DNA of 64,000 nucleotides from contig NC_084462.1 of NCBI RefSeq assembly GCF_027409185.1, forward strand, positions 39,380,679 through 39,444,678, read 5' to 3'. Below the pieces are notes generated by a model. It was not told where the DNA came from. It searched no databases and saw only the letters and a list, made by a program, of their open reading frames with translations. The position numbers were made by a program, and so were the translations under genes. The DNA is from Cynocephalus volans (taxonomy: Eukaryota; Chordata; Mammalia; Dermoptera; Cynocephalidae). Numbering within the stretch: position 1 is the first letter of the stretch; each line of letters begins with the position of its first letter. Below are positions 23,636 to 35,994 of this stretch, in pieces.

Positions 23636-25494
23636 AATTACGGATTTGAGGACCTTTGGTTGTGCCCACTTGTCTCATCTTGGTGGCAGTTGTTAGTGAC
23701 TGCGACCCCATATTAAACACATAGCTATCAATCTACCCCCTTCTCTTGCTGTTATTATCCTCCAACTTGGTCTTGAGGTCTGTCTCGGGGCAGTGGCTAC
23801 AGACTCTAGCCCGGACAGGGCCCCAGAGGAGGTAGTCTAGGAAGTATACAGTGTGCCTGTCATAGGACACTTCTTTAGTCTGGTGGATGGCCCTAATGCC
23901 TGAGTGTGTGACCTGTGAACAGGTGTTCCTCTTGCAAGAAACTTGTTTATACTGCCAGACACCCTCATGTGTCTCTTGTATGACTTGTGCCTCATTGATT
24001 CCTACCAAGATAGCCACTCTCCAGCAGAGCCCTGACCAGCAAGAGAGTTAGGTTCAAGTGTCTTGGTCAGGTGAGATGGAAGAGGCAGCCCAACAACACA
24101 CGTGAAGTCACAGAAGCAGCATATAACTCACAGATCCCAAAGGAAGAGGGCCAGTGGGAGGAGGACCCAGCTGGGACATGCACACTCAACCAGTGGGTGG
24201 GGAGCGAGAGCACAAGGGGCCTGAGGACCAACGCCTTTACTGGGTTCAGTGTGTTACCCAAGCAAGTCTTCCCTGGGGAGCTCCAATTGGGTTAGAGCTG
24301 CAGGCACGAGTCCCAAGAGGCCATGCTGTGACTGAGGGGGGTCCCTGAGGCATATCTGCACAGTCCATACGGGGTGTGGGGCCAGTGGAGGAGTCAAGCA
24401 GGCTGCATCTAGCTGTTCTTTAGGAAGGTTGCTCAGGAGATACCTGGATTCCCCACAATGAGGAACTGGGAGGAGGCAGAGAACTGGAGACTGTGTCAAG
24501 GGTGACTGAGCCCTGCTTCTGGTAGGAGGAAGTTAGACTTATCTTCAAAATGGATGCCAAGGCAACATAAAATTATAAGAATGCCCTACATTCTCACCAT
24601 CCTTTTGTACAAAATTTTTAAGAATGATTTAGATTTCTAACTGGGTAAAATTTCTGGTCTTAGGTTCTACTTTCTGTTGCTCATCCATACATTAGCCCTC
24701 GCAAGTGGCCACCAGGAAGACGTGTGGTTCCCATTGGCCTTCTCTGGAGGAAGCTGCCTCTCCGGGGTGTCCCAATTGACCCCATCTGGGCTAGAATGGG
24801 CCCCACTATGCATCTGCAGCAGGATCACCTGGCAAGTCCCAAAGTGGCAAGACCCAAACCCTCGTAGGCCAGATACCAATGCTTCAGCATACTGATGGGC
24901 TGCAGTCCGCAGCAGAGCCCAGGTGCACAGGATGGGAGTTTTGTATTTGCTTAATAGTTTGCTATTAAAAGGTGTCTCAAGAGGGGTGGGAATGAGATGT
25001 TCCAGTCCTTTAATCTGAGTCATCAGTCCTTTGCCATCATGCCTCAGGGATTAGCCCTCAGTAACCTATAGGGTCAGGGTGAAGAGTGCAGCCTCAGGAA
25101 GATGGCAACGGAGGGAGGGCAGACCACACAGCACCACCCTACGAGGCACCATAACTCCCTAGCTGAGGGAGGATGCTTCTCTTGCTGGGAAGGGACTTTG
25201 TAAGTTGTTCCCATTACTGTCCACCAACACAGCAGATGGGGGATAAAGGGGTTTCCTTCTCTGTCTATCAACAAGTTTTAACCTTGCCTAGCAGCCTCAA
25301 GTCACATGCACCCAGAAATACTCACAAGAGCTTGCAGGGATGTTTCATAACTATATAGCCAAGGTGACTCAGAACAGTTATTCCCATCCCTGGGGAGTGA
25401 CAGAGGAAGTATTCCCCTCTTGCTGGGTCAGGAATGGTCATATGAACTCTGGGGCAGAGAGAGCTCCGACTTAAAATCCACAAGTCAATGGGGC

Positions 25495-27110
25495 AGAGAA
25501 TCAAGATGGCAGAGTAGATGGTCTCCAGCATCACTCTCTCCCACAACCAGCCAATTTACAACTATTAAAAAGCAACGACAGCCAAGCTGGGGCTGCTAGA
25601 GCTCAGAGGAAGAGGAGGAGAGAGCTATGGACTTCACAAAGGCAGGAGAAGCCACAATGAGAGAAAGAAAGTATCGCTCCAACCATTTCAAGCCCTGACC
25701 ACTTCAAGGCTGGTCCTGGTGAGCCCACGGAGCAAAAGCTGGCAAATGTTGCTGCTGTACCCTACCTATGAAGTTGCTTGGAAACTGCAGGAGAGAAGAG
25801 GTACTCTGTGGACCCCAGGCCAGCAAGACCATTAGCAGGCATCCTGTGGAACCACAGAAAAAGGAGGCACTCACAAGGCCAGTAAGTCATTGCAAGGGAC
25901 GTGCAATGGGAAGTGTTTGGTGGCAGGTGGCAGGGGAGATGGGCTACCGGGGGAACACTGGGGCACAGCATGAACAGGTAATCTGCCCTCCAATTAGCAA
26001 AGGCCCACTCAGTAGAGACTGGTCAGGAATATAGAACAGCAGGGGGTGCAGTCTGCTGAAAAGAAAAGTCTCAGGCCAGACCAGAGTTTCCACACAACCC
26101 AGGTGTACCAGACCTCACAAGACCTGGAAGTACATATGAGGTCAACAATTAAAACCTGAGCATTACAAAAATCCTTCCCCAGAGAATTAGTAGCAAAGCA
26201 GCAATTTAGCTCAATTATAAGGCTCAAGTGTTGGTCCCCACAGGAAGTTCTCCCATTTTAGAAGTATGCAAAGGACAACAAATTAGTTCCAATGCAGAGT
26301 TTAAGTGGTGTGAACAGCAAATAATCCAACACAAAACTGAAAGAAAAAACAAAAAACCCCATGAATCAGAGATGAAGTTTGATATTAACTAGTAAAGGTC
26401 TAACACCACCAAAGAACACCTGTAAAACTTAGAAGGACTGGCAGGAAGCCCTTCGTGCTCCCAAGCTGGGATGAGGGGGGTCTGAGAGCCTCAGCCACGC
26501 CCCCCCATTTCTACATCCAGCATGGTGACGACCACACTACCACCAGAACCAGCCCATAACTCCCTCTAGTTGAAGGTGTTCCAGGTGCATTCTTATAACC
26601 ATCGTCATAAGAGGAGCTGAGGGCCTCAGCCACACCCTCTAACATCTGCATCCAGCCCAGAGACAACCATGCCTCCACCAGAAAGCCCACAGGCTCCTGA
26701 GCCAGGGTCAGGAGGCCTACAGGCCTCAGCCACACCCCCCAGCCCTCCACAGCCAGGCCAGAGAAGGAGCTAGCCATGGACCAGCCCCGCCCCCGCCCCC
26801 ATTTCCATTTCCCTACCCTCTTCCCTTTCTCCTTTCCCCCACCCACTGCTTTGCAACAACATCTTAGATGTAAAAATAATAATAATAAATAAATAAATTT
26901 TAAAATAAATAAATAAATAGAACAAAATAAAATAAAATCCATGAGTAGGGGTAGGGTCTCAGCAGCACTCTGCAAGGGGCAGCACCCAGCAGTGTGGCCC
27001 TACACCCACAAGCTGCTGAGCCTTTCCCAGTGGCCGTAGCCACTCCACTCAGCAAGTAAGTGAGCCAAGAGCAGTCAACAGGAATTACAGGCTGTGCCTC
27101 ACAACTCTTG
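25495..27110 (+). mobile_element. L1 5'-UTR-like sequence without ORFs (tentative)
   Basis: It opens with 'atcaagatggcagagtagat', the typical start of a mammalian L1 5' end. GC-rich sequence follows in which a 'gcctcagccac' unit recurs at about 26487, 26627 and 26724 in an irregular tandem arrangement. No ORF1 or ORF2 follows in the expected place. If correct this is a 5' fragment, the opposite of the usual 5' truncation. An LTR or SVA-like composite is an alternative. Confidence 0.5.
26561..26603 (+). repeat. Left arm of a 43-bp inverted repeat
   Basis: Pairs with 27558-27600 in reverse complement at 41 of 43 positions. The spacer is about 955 bp. Confidence 0.9.
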
Positions 27111-27129
27111 CTGCACCATCCTGTTAGTG

Positions 27130-27515
27130 ATGCCAGTTGTTTTTTTAAGTGAGGTATTTAAATCAGGTTGGTATAGTCCAGTGCAGCACAGTGAGGGACA
27201 CAGATTGAAATGGCCAAAAGGTTAAGTTTATTACTCAGAGTAAGGAAAGACTTACTTTCTCTGCCTACTTTTGAGCTGGGACGTAAGTCTTTTCCTGCAC
27301 TCAAACTGGAACTTACACCGTTGGTTTTCCTGGTTCTGAGGCCTTCGGAGTTGGACCAGAAATATACCTCTAGCTTTCCTGGGTCCCCAGTTTGCAGAGG
27401 GCAGATCATGGGACTTCTCAACTTCCATAACTGCATGAGCCAATTTCCTATAATAAATCATTTATGACAGGTTCTGGTTCTGTTCCTCTGGAGAATCCTA
27501 ACACACTCAGCATTC
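27130..27515 (+). repeat. Old interspersed repeat, class not assigned
   Basis: It ends with 'gagccaatttcctataataa', then 'ggttctgttcctctggagaa', a tail shared by many mammalian repeat copies. I do not recall the family with certainty. Confidence 0.5.
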
Positions 27516-27557
27516 CTAGCAGCATAGGTGGAATATTCTGGACATTCTGGCTCATGT

Positions 27558-27600
27558 GATGGTCATAAGAATGCACCTGGAACACCTCCAACTAGAGGGA
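27558..27600 (-). repeat. Right arm of the 43-bp inverted repeat
   Basis: Reverse complement of 26561-26603 with two mismatches. It lies just outside the unassigned repeat at 27130-27515. Confidence 0.9.
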
Positions 27601-28379
27601 TTTTAACTGACCACGGGCTCCGGACACTATGCTTTGAAATCCATTGCTATATATGTCAAAATCATACTTCCCATGGGCTGGCTGCACCCAGCTAATGACT
27701 GAATGTGGCGTGGCTTATTTCTGAGAGATGCAAAACTCCAGTGGTGGCAGACATGGCATAGGGATTCACAGATGGCTTTGCTGCGCCTCCACTAAATGCA
27801 AACCATCCAGGATGCCTCTATTCTGCCTTCCTTCTCTCTCCTTCACTTTGAGTCAGACTTGCAACGTGGTTTGAGGTATCTCCAAGTCTTTCCGGCCCTC
27901 TCCTCATTTTCTCTTATGGGAATGCCCCTAAATAAAATCATTGCACATTTAATCCTGTCTTGGTGTCAACTTCTTAGAGAGCCCAAACTCCCATCCTTTG
28001 CTAACATCGGGGTGATATCACGTTGAAAGAGACGATGTGATGTTGAAAGAAATAAGCAAAGCCACAGTTAAGGAGGCTGAACTATTGGCCCAGGAAACAC
28101 AAAAGCACAGCAAGGATAGTGCTGTTTTACAAATCTGAGGAATGAGGCATAGTTAAGACAGTAGGGCATGTAGCCCTTTAGAGGCAGATAATATCGAGTA
28201 TCCAGCAGTCTTTTAAAACCAGCAGTAGAGGGATGCTTAGCCCTTACCCTTGTAGCTGGCCCATCGAAGTGAAAGGATCTGTGTTTCTCTCCAAGCAGCT
28301 TTTTATAGGAGACCCACTTCCTCCAGATCAAAAGAGTAGGTGGGATGGGAGAAGGCAGTCGACCCAAGTGTTCTGGAAT
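27601..28379. other. Unassigned noncoding DNA
   Basis: No credible gene. A 109-codon minus-strand frame (28068-28397) has no domain and no supporting context. Confidence 0.45.
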
Positions 28380-28575
28380 TAGACAACTCAGATGCAAGTT
28401 CTGGCTACATACTTTCTGATGTGGGCCTCACCTACGGAAAATTACTTCACTTCCCACTGCCTCATTATCTGATATGGAGAATGAGAAGAATATAACATGT
28501 TGCACCGAGCGTTGTTGTAAGAATTAAATTAGATCATCCTTGCAGACTCCTCTCACATTGCCTACTGCACAGTAA
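28380..28575 (+). mobile_element. MIR SINE relic
   Basis: The MIR order of phrases is visible: 'gcaagttctggctacatact', 'aaattacttcacttcccact', 'gtaagaattaaattagatc' and 'cctactgcacagtaaac'. Confidence 0.65.
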
Positions 28576-28749
28576 ACTTATTTGGTCTATTTGTATCAGA
28601 AGCCTCTGGGGTCAGGGCTTTGGACTGGTCACCTTCCTTTTTCTGCTGTCTACACCAGGAGAAATGACTTTTCTATTTGATAAGGGTAGGATTCTAACAT
28701 GAGAATTCAGTTCAAAATGTTCATTGTGTTATTCAAATGCACTCTATCC

Positions 28750-29150
28750 TTACTACTTTTTAAATAAATGACTGCATAAGGTGTATTAAAATGTCTGCTA
28801 AGCTTGTAGGTTCATGGATTTCTTCCACTAGTTCCATAATTTCTTCTTTGTATATTCTGAAGCTACGTAATTCCTTGAATACAAATTTAAAATGTTTTAA
28901 CTTCTTCAGGCATTGAAATTTTGTCATTTTCTCCACTAACACCTCTGCCTTAAAGTGAACTTTGTGCAATCTAAGTAAATCTAGAAAATCTTTCTTTTGG
29001 ATTACCTGTTTAACTGCCAATGCTGCTGTTTACTTTCTGTCTTGTTTGCTCTATGTCATTATCTCTTTTTTTTTTTTTTTTTGCCTTCTTGCACATTTAT
29101 TATTTTTATTCTCATTTCCCTAGCTTTTTAGTTACTATTTTAATATTTCA

Positions 29151-29181
<31 letters not shown>

Positions 29182-30250
29182 CACCTTGCTTAGAGAGGTT
29201 CAGGACATAGAATATTGAGTATAAATACCTGTGCACCCAAGTCACAGATTATATTAATACATGGCAATCCCAGATAGTTTCAAGCCTTATCAGTAAGCCT
29301 GTGTCTGCATCTGTGGGAACCCTGACAACCAGCTCTGTTGCCACAATGATAAGCAGCAGAGAATCACTGCTGTGTCTTTACAGTGCAATTTTTCTCACTG
29401 CAATTAATCAACCACATCTTTGCACCTTTTCTTCACAAAACCTACACTCACACAAGGCACAAGTATATTAACAATTGACATTTGGTTTTCAGCTCTGCCT
29501 TTAATTTATTTTACATACACACACATATACAAGGGTACTTCGAAAAGTTTGTGGAAAAACAGAATTAAAAGATAATAAAAATCTTTCCAGTGAACTTTCT
29601 TGAAGTACCTTTGTATATGTATACATATTCTCCTGTGTTTACTTACTTAAATATATATATACATTTACACACGTGTGTATATACATAAATCCATATATTA
29701 TTTCACCTACAAATGATTTGTCAGGAGGCTTTTTATGCACATATAGTCATAGACACCATATATAACTATCACTGCCTTTACATACAAGTGATATAAGCCT
29801 ATAAACTTCAATACATTTATTTCCTACTTACCACAGTATATTTCCAGGTCATCCCATGAAGATTTCCTCATGCTATATTGTTTATTTACTTTTTGAATGT
29901 GGCCTCATAATATTCCATCATATAGATATGCCATTTTTTAACCAGTTGCCTATTGGACCTTTTTTTTTTTTTTTTAATCATTTCCATTCTTTTACTGTTA
30001 TAATGAAGGCTGCAATTAACATCCTTGTACTCGAATGATTTCGTAAGTGTAGAATCAACCCGTAAGACACTTTTATATGAATTGAATGGCTGGGACAAGG
30101 GGTATGTACATGTGAATTTATGATTTGGCTATTATCAGATGTTCCTGCAAGGAAAGTGTAATGATTACATTCCTAGAAGCAGTATTTGTGTGCCTATTTC
30201 CCCTACTCTCACCAACTGCATGCTTTCAAACGTTTGAGTCTGACAAATAG
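28750..30250 (-). mobile_element. Old LINE relics, antisense (L1/HAL1 type)
   Basis: The 29855-30130 part is an antisense L1-type 3' segment ('aatattccatcatatagata' followed by 'aaggctgcaattaacatcct'). The 28750-29035 part is AT-rich LINE-like. A T-run at 29065-29082 and the MITE at 29530 interrupt the region. No intact frame is present. Confidence 0.5.
29530..29613. mobile_element. 84-bp mariner-type MITE
   Basis: Near-palindromic element. The left half starts 'caagggtacttcgaaaagtt' and the reverse complement of the right half starts 'caaaggtacttcaagaaagt'. It is flanked by TA on both sides (29528-29529 and 29614-29615), the target duplication of Tc1/mariner elements. There is no coding capacity. 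Confidence 0.85.
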
Positions 30251-30544
30251 AAAGGAGAAAATTGGAACTCCTTTAAGTTTTAATGATCATTATTATTACT
30301 GATGCATGACAACTTTTCTTATCTTTAAAACTATTTGCATTTCATTTTCTGTGCAAGGTCTGTTCATACTTTTTTGTTTATTTCTTTAAGTTATTATTCT
30401 TTTCTTTCGTTTTAATGTAACACCTTATATGTTATGGAAATAAGCTCTTGTTCCATTTTATGAATTACATATTTTTTTGTATTTTGATATATTTCTGGGG
30501 GCTTTCTGATGTTGAATTTGTTAGGCTTATTTTAAGGGGGTTAC

Positions 30545-30785
30545 ATTAGTAAGGCAGTGCGGTGGCTGAGAGGTCAGCCCTTGGAGACACATAGACTGTC
30601 ATTATCTGTGTGACCATGGGCATATGTCTTAACCTCCTCCCTGAGCTTCAGTTCTCTCAGCTGCTACAAGAAGACAATCACAGCACCTGCTTTTGGGGAT
30701 GGTTGGAAGATTAAATGAAATAAAACACCTTAGAACAGAGCCTGGAACATAAGGAAGTTCCATGCAGTGATTGCTACAATTATTG
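30545..30785 (+). mobile_element. MIR SINE relic
   Basis: It shows the tRNA-related 5' part, 'gtgtgaccatgggcatatg', 'gattaaatgaaataaaacac' and 'agaacagagcctggaacata', in MIR order over about 240 bp. Confidence 0.85.
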
Positions 30786-33000
30786 TTAAACTTTTCTTTA
30801 AGATTTCCACAAACAAGTCATAGAAAGACATTATTGATTGCAAGACTTTAAAAGAAAAAAAATATTCTATGTTGTTTCTGTATGGTTTTGGTTTCATATC
30901 TATATTTGAAATTTTGATGTAAGAGGAATTTATACTGGTGTAAAATATGATATATAGATCCTACATATTAGTTTTCTAAATGAGTCCTGAGTTCACCCAA
31001 CAACTTCATTGAATAATCTCAAGTTATTTTTATCTTTATCATAAACTAAATTTCAATATATATTTATGCCTATTTATGGACCTTTTTAATATACATTTTA
31101 AATTTATCAATTCATGTGCTAGGATCTCCACTTCATACTCCTGGCATATGGCACTGTGCTTTAAGATGTGGTAGGGTTTATTGACTGGCTATTTTTAATT
31201 CTAAAATGTTCAGGTTCTACTAGATTTTTCCTCCAACATATGAACATTCACAATAATTGTGTATGTTTGGTTTTTTTTAGTTATAATCTGTTTGTACTTT
31301 ATTAGGAATTTGGCAAAAATGTGCACGCTGGTGATGTTGAATTTCCCGATCTGAAATTACATGGTGTATATTTTCATATCTTCAAGAATTCTTTAAGATT
31401 CCTTGGAGGTGCATAATTGTTTCTTTTTGTAGCTTTTACATGTTTATTTTTAAGTTTATTTCTATGCACTTTAAATTATTGTTGCTATAACAAAGTAGAT
31501 CTTCCATTACTTTTTCTATTTAGCTTTTGTTTTATAATATGAAATTTATTATTAGGTAATTTTTTCTCTAGAACATTACTGAATTTTATGTTTTGAAATT
31601 TTCCACATTGTTTTGGACTTTCACCATACGATATTCCAGATGCTCAGAGAGATAAATTTACATCCTTTTTTGAAGGATTTCTCAATTATACGTCCCATTT
31701 GGGGGCCTTGTATACAACTGCATTGATTGATACTTCAAAACATGTTAACCAATAGTGAAGAGAGGAGACAGGAGAGATGATTATATGATTACTTTCCTTT
31801 GACTAATTAAAGGGATTCAAATGATGAAAATTTTTAATCATGATTCTTATTTATATTTCCTTAAGATTTTACATCATTGTATGGATTTAACTTTGTCTTC
31901 TGAATTGATGTTTGGAAAATTATATTTATGTTGAAAATATTAAATTTCTTTCATATTTTCAAGTGTATTTGCCTCAGGTGTAACAAGAATTTAACTTTCA
32001 TTTCCTTATTGTCTTTTTATCTCTGATTACCTCTTACTTATCATTTCCTATTTAATAGTACTTTCTCTCTTATTTTTAATTAATTACTGGTTTATCTATT
32101 GTATTTTTTTCCCAAAAAAAGCCTATTTCCATTTTCTGATCTAATTTTTGCTTTAACTTCCTTTATTCCTTCTGCTTACCTTAGTTGCACATTTGTGTGT
32201 TTGTTCATATTGTGTTGTCTATAAAATTTACAAATATGGATACCTATGTAATACTATCTGTCTTTATAGACTATGTATACTAATATTTAAATTAAGAATT
32301 TTATTCTGATCACAGATACAGCAGTACCTGTAGGTTATGGTATGTATAATTTTTCATTATCATATTCTGTGCTGCTAAATTATTTTGAATTAACTCTTAT
32401 CAAATTATTTACAAGATAATTAAAGTAATTGTCAGGTTTTAGTAGCTTTTTTTCTTGTACTGATATCAGAGGATGGTGCATGTTCTACTTCTGATTTTTC
32501 AATCTACTTGACAGTTTCATTGTGATCTACTATACAATTATTTTCTTGTTAGTGTTCCATTAATACTGGAAAATATATTATATACTTTCATGGCAAAAAT
32601 TCTGACATGTATTAATTTACTTCTTTGCACTAATGCTGGGTTACTTTCCAAACATCCTTTTTCCCAGACCCACCCCAACTCCATCGCACACTGAGGCTAT
32701 AGTTTAGCATCAGCTGTGGAAACAGAAACCACACCCCCGAGCTGTTTACAAAAGTGCAAAATAAAAGAACATATGGGCATCGACTGTGGACTGGAAATGT
32801 TTTCCTTTATGTCCGTAAATTTCAGTAAGTGAATTTAGTGACATGTAAATCATGAGACAAAGTGGTTGCCTTATCTTTGAGGGGAGAGATTACTAGGTGA
32901 ATTTCCTTTAGCATATCTGTATGTGCATACATCCTCTGAATCTAGACATATGAAGCATAAGCAGGCTTTTTTGCTTAACCAGGCTTTTGTTGTTGTTGTT
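30786..33000 (-). repeat. AT-rich DNA, probable antisense LINE relics
   Basis: More than 2 kb of AT-rich sequence with T-rich plus strand and no open frame of note. Segments such as 31270-31560 ('ggaatttggcaaaaatgtgc', 'tttatttctatgcactttaa') look like very old antisense L1 or HAL1. I see no gene. Confidence 0.4.
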
Positions 33001-33614
33001 GTTGTAGCTGGAATTATATCTCACTTGTGGACCCCGGGCCGAGTCCTTGAGTCCTAGTGGGGGTGGTGCAGCACACACTCCAAATCACTCACAGAGCAAA
33101 CCTTTGTGTGGCACGGGCTCCTTTGTTCCTGAAGGCAGCAGAGGTAGCCCAGCTGCCTTTATGGGAAAGCCCTTGGAAACACTGCCCAGCCTTGGTGGCA
33201 GTGACATCTGTGTTATTTCTCCTCTTTTTGAAAGAGCTTAGGGAACAAAAAATGCCACTTTAAATAAAGTTACCTTATTTGTTATTTTCCTCACACAGGC
33301 ATCCACCAAAAATAATACATCTTTTGTTGTCTGTTATAAGTAAATGAGTAGCACATTTTTAGTTTTAACTAAATGATTTTTGCAGAAAAAATACTTGGTC
33401 TTTTTGAAACTATGAATGTGAGAGTAATATGCCCCTTGAACACAGAAGAACTAATAAAATAATAACGTTAACTTGAGTTCCAAAGATTCCCACAAAGAAA
33501 AACTTGGTCGAGTATTAATTCCTGTATCATCACTTGCCACGTCCACAAACACCCCAAAATCCCACTTCCATAATGCCACTTTAAAAACACTAGTTTCAAG
33601 CACTTTAAAAAACC
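33001..33614. other. Unassigned noncoding DNA
   Basis: Begins just after a short (GTT)n run at about 32990-33005. The piece 33020-33240 is GC-moderate with two overlapping short frames but no domain. Confidence 0.45.
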
Positions 33615-33790
33615 TAGTTTCAAGCACTTTGTTCAGACTACACTCGATTCTCACAACAATCCTGCAGAAGGTGGTAGTATTATACCCATTTCTCATACGA
33701 AGAAACTGAGGTGTAGAAAATTTATGTAACTTGCTTAGACTGCATGGCAGGTAAGAAGCAGAGTCAGGGTTCTAATTATCCTTTGTCTCC
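33615..33790 (-). mobile_element. MIR SINE relic, antisense
   Basis: It contains 'gattctcacaacaatcctgc', 'tacccatttctcatacgaag', 'aaactgaggtgtagaaaatt' and 'ggcaggtaagaagcagagtc', the order of an antisense MIR. Confidence 0.85.
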
Positions 33791-34520
33791 CAAGCTACTT
33801 TATTTTCTACTAACCCTTGTCCCACTATATCTCATGAACTTTATTATGATTGACTAGTTCAAGTTAGTATTTGAACAAAAACGTGATATTTTCAAATGTT
33901 GGGCAGTGTACATTAGGAGAAAGCTTCCGCACATTTCCAGGCTCAGCTTTAAAAACCCTGACAGGTTAGCCACTACCAGAGCTCATTTTTTGAGACGGTG
34001 GTGTCAGCACAGTCTTTGAAAGTGCCCCATCTGGTTCTCTTTCCCCTGCATGTGTGGAGAGCAGGGGCCTCAGGAGTGGGACTATTTTTGAATTTTATTT
34101 GGAATCAGTCACCTTGCATGTTAATAATAGTCAGGTATCCAGGGACTCCTGACTGTAAATTATCTGGATAAGAGGAGTCATGAGGAAAGGAGAATGGCAA
34201 AAATCACAGAGAAAGAGGCTGAGTTTACTCAGAGAACCAGGAATGTTGTAAGAAGGGAGAGGCAGTGTAAACACATGGGAGGCTGAGGCACATTCTGAGC
34301 AGAGGACTAAGAAACTCTGAGCCTGGCAGCCTATAGATAAAAGTCCCAAGACTCCCACATTCTGTGGTGGTTCATTTATGCTCAGATCTGCCCCACATAG
34401 CTGAACTACCCATACTTAAAGGCTGTACATGCATCCCCGGCAGCTATATTCAACCAGTCCACCTGCTCTTGTGGTCACCCATATGGGGCTAGAGGCAGCT
34501 GTCAGTGCAAATGCTCTGGA
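33791..34520. other. Unassigned noncoding DNA
   Basis: No gene or repeat recognised with confidence. Confidence 0.45.
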
Positions 34521-34700
34521 AATATACTACTTGAGCTCTATTCCTCATTCCACTAATTCCAATATGTGTTATAGCTATGTGGGCAAGTAATTTTAAACTC
34601 TCTACCTTATTTACCTCATCAAGATAATGAGAAAAATTAATGCAAGTACCACATAAGGTGATTCTGACAATTATTACTCTGAAGTGTGCTTAGTACACTC
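34521..34700 (+). mobile_element. MIR-like relic
   Basis: Weak MIR-like order: 'gtgggcaagtaattttaaac', 'cctcatcaagataatgagaa', 'gtgtgcttagtaca'. Strongly diverged. Confidence 0.5.
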
Positions 34701-34739
34701 GGATTGTCAGGGCAGTCTAAATATCCTGGGACTCAGGAC

Positions 34740-35990
34740 TTGGCCCCTAGCATATTTTTCAGGTATCTTAGCCTAGAGAACTGCATTGTGCAATTGACAC
34801 ATACCATATTCTATGCAGGTTGGAGAAATTGTTAAAATTGGTTTGTTCAACTCTCTCACATTCTCTCTGCCTTTGCCTGTTCGATGTCTTGAAATTGTCC
34901 ACTAAGAGCTTGGATTTGGAATTTTCTATTTTTACCAATATCTGATGTAATGTCATTAAATACAAAATTTAAATAGTTACATATTCTTGTGAATTATATT
35001 TAATGTTTATATATCATCCTTCTTTATCTCCAGCAACATGCTTTGGAGATATATTATGGCATATATTCTTTTATATATACTTTCAAATACATAACTCCTT
35101 AATATAGAATTTGTTTGTGATAAAGAAATTAAGAGCACCTGCTTGGTTAATTTTTCTCCATCCTATGGTTTTTAATTCTCCTGTATTTTTATATTGTAGC
35201 TGTGTATTTTAAATAGCATATAGTTTCATTTTAATTTTAATCAAATCTGATAAATTTGACTTTAAGTTTTTAAACTCTTCATTTAATCTAATTATGGTAA
35301 TTTGTATTATAAATTTTTATATTACTATTGTATTTAGTTTTTGGTCCTTTCTATATTTCATTCTTTTATCTTTCCGTTCTTGTATTCTGACTAGTTTCAG
35401 TATCTTTATTCTATTTTCCCTTTATATAATCTTCCTACTTTTATTTTGAAAACTTTTGTCAAAAGCCCCTTGTTTGGAAAGTCTAGAGATAATTTAACAT
35501 ACCAAATACAAAAACCTGTGTGTCTGAGCCCAGAATTTGCTGGTATAAAGAATAATGAGATGATGGCTAAATGGCATAGAAGTACACATTTCTGTATTTA
35601 TAATAGTGGAGTGAACTATTTATGTCATCATAGGAATTAACAACATTATGTTTTGTAAGTCCTGTAAGATCTGTGTCTGTCACATTTGGCCAGAACCACT
35701 TGGACAGTTGTTTTCATCAGATGATGATCACTGACATCTGTGCAGGGGACAAAAAAATTATTCACACAACTCACACTCACACAACAGCTAATCCTATTAG
35801 GCTTTGACCATCAGCTTTTAGTTCTGTATTTATTACATAAACATATATATATTATATTATGGTATATATTCTTTTGTATATATTTTCAAATACATAATTT
35901 TTACACACATATGCATATATTTATATATGTATCATTCTTAAATATATACTTCCACATATAAATAATTTCATGTCACACTAAACAAGATAA
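34740..35990. repeat. AT-rich DNA with a diverged direct repeat
   Basis: The sequence at 35051-35094 recurs at 35854-35898 with a handful of changes (core 'ttttcaaatacataa'). The rest looks like old LINE-derived AT-rich DNA. No gene. Confidence 0.5.
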
Positions 35991-35994
35991 AATC

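Larger units (their letters stand above)
19735..25490 (-). mobile_element. Decayed endogenous retrovirus, internal region (gag-pol-env order on minus strand)
   Basis: The clearest part is a reverse-transcriptase segment (21840-22170, minus). In it the translated stretch 'PGTFFTAIDLANMF' is a class I (gamma-type) RT signature. The YxDD-box position (21851-21862) reads Tyr-Ile-Asp-Glu, so the second catalytic aspartate is lost. An integrase-C-terminal-like stretch lies near 21100-21200. Gag-like frames lie at 22975-24020 and 24670-25020. All frames carry stops and frameshifts, and the spacing from RT to integrase is too short, so there are internal deletions. No LTR pair was recognised. It is non-functional. 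Confidence 0.65.

Noticed and set aside
26511..26975. 154-codon minus-strand frame
   Set aside because: It runs through the tandem GC-rich L1 5'-UTR-like units and an A-rich tract. Low-complexity translation without a domain.
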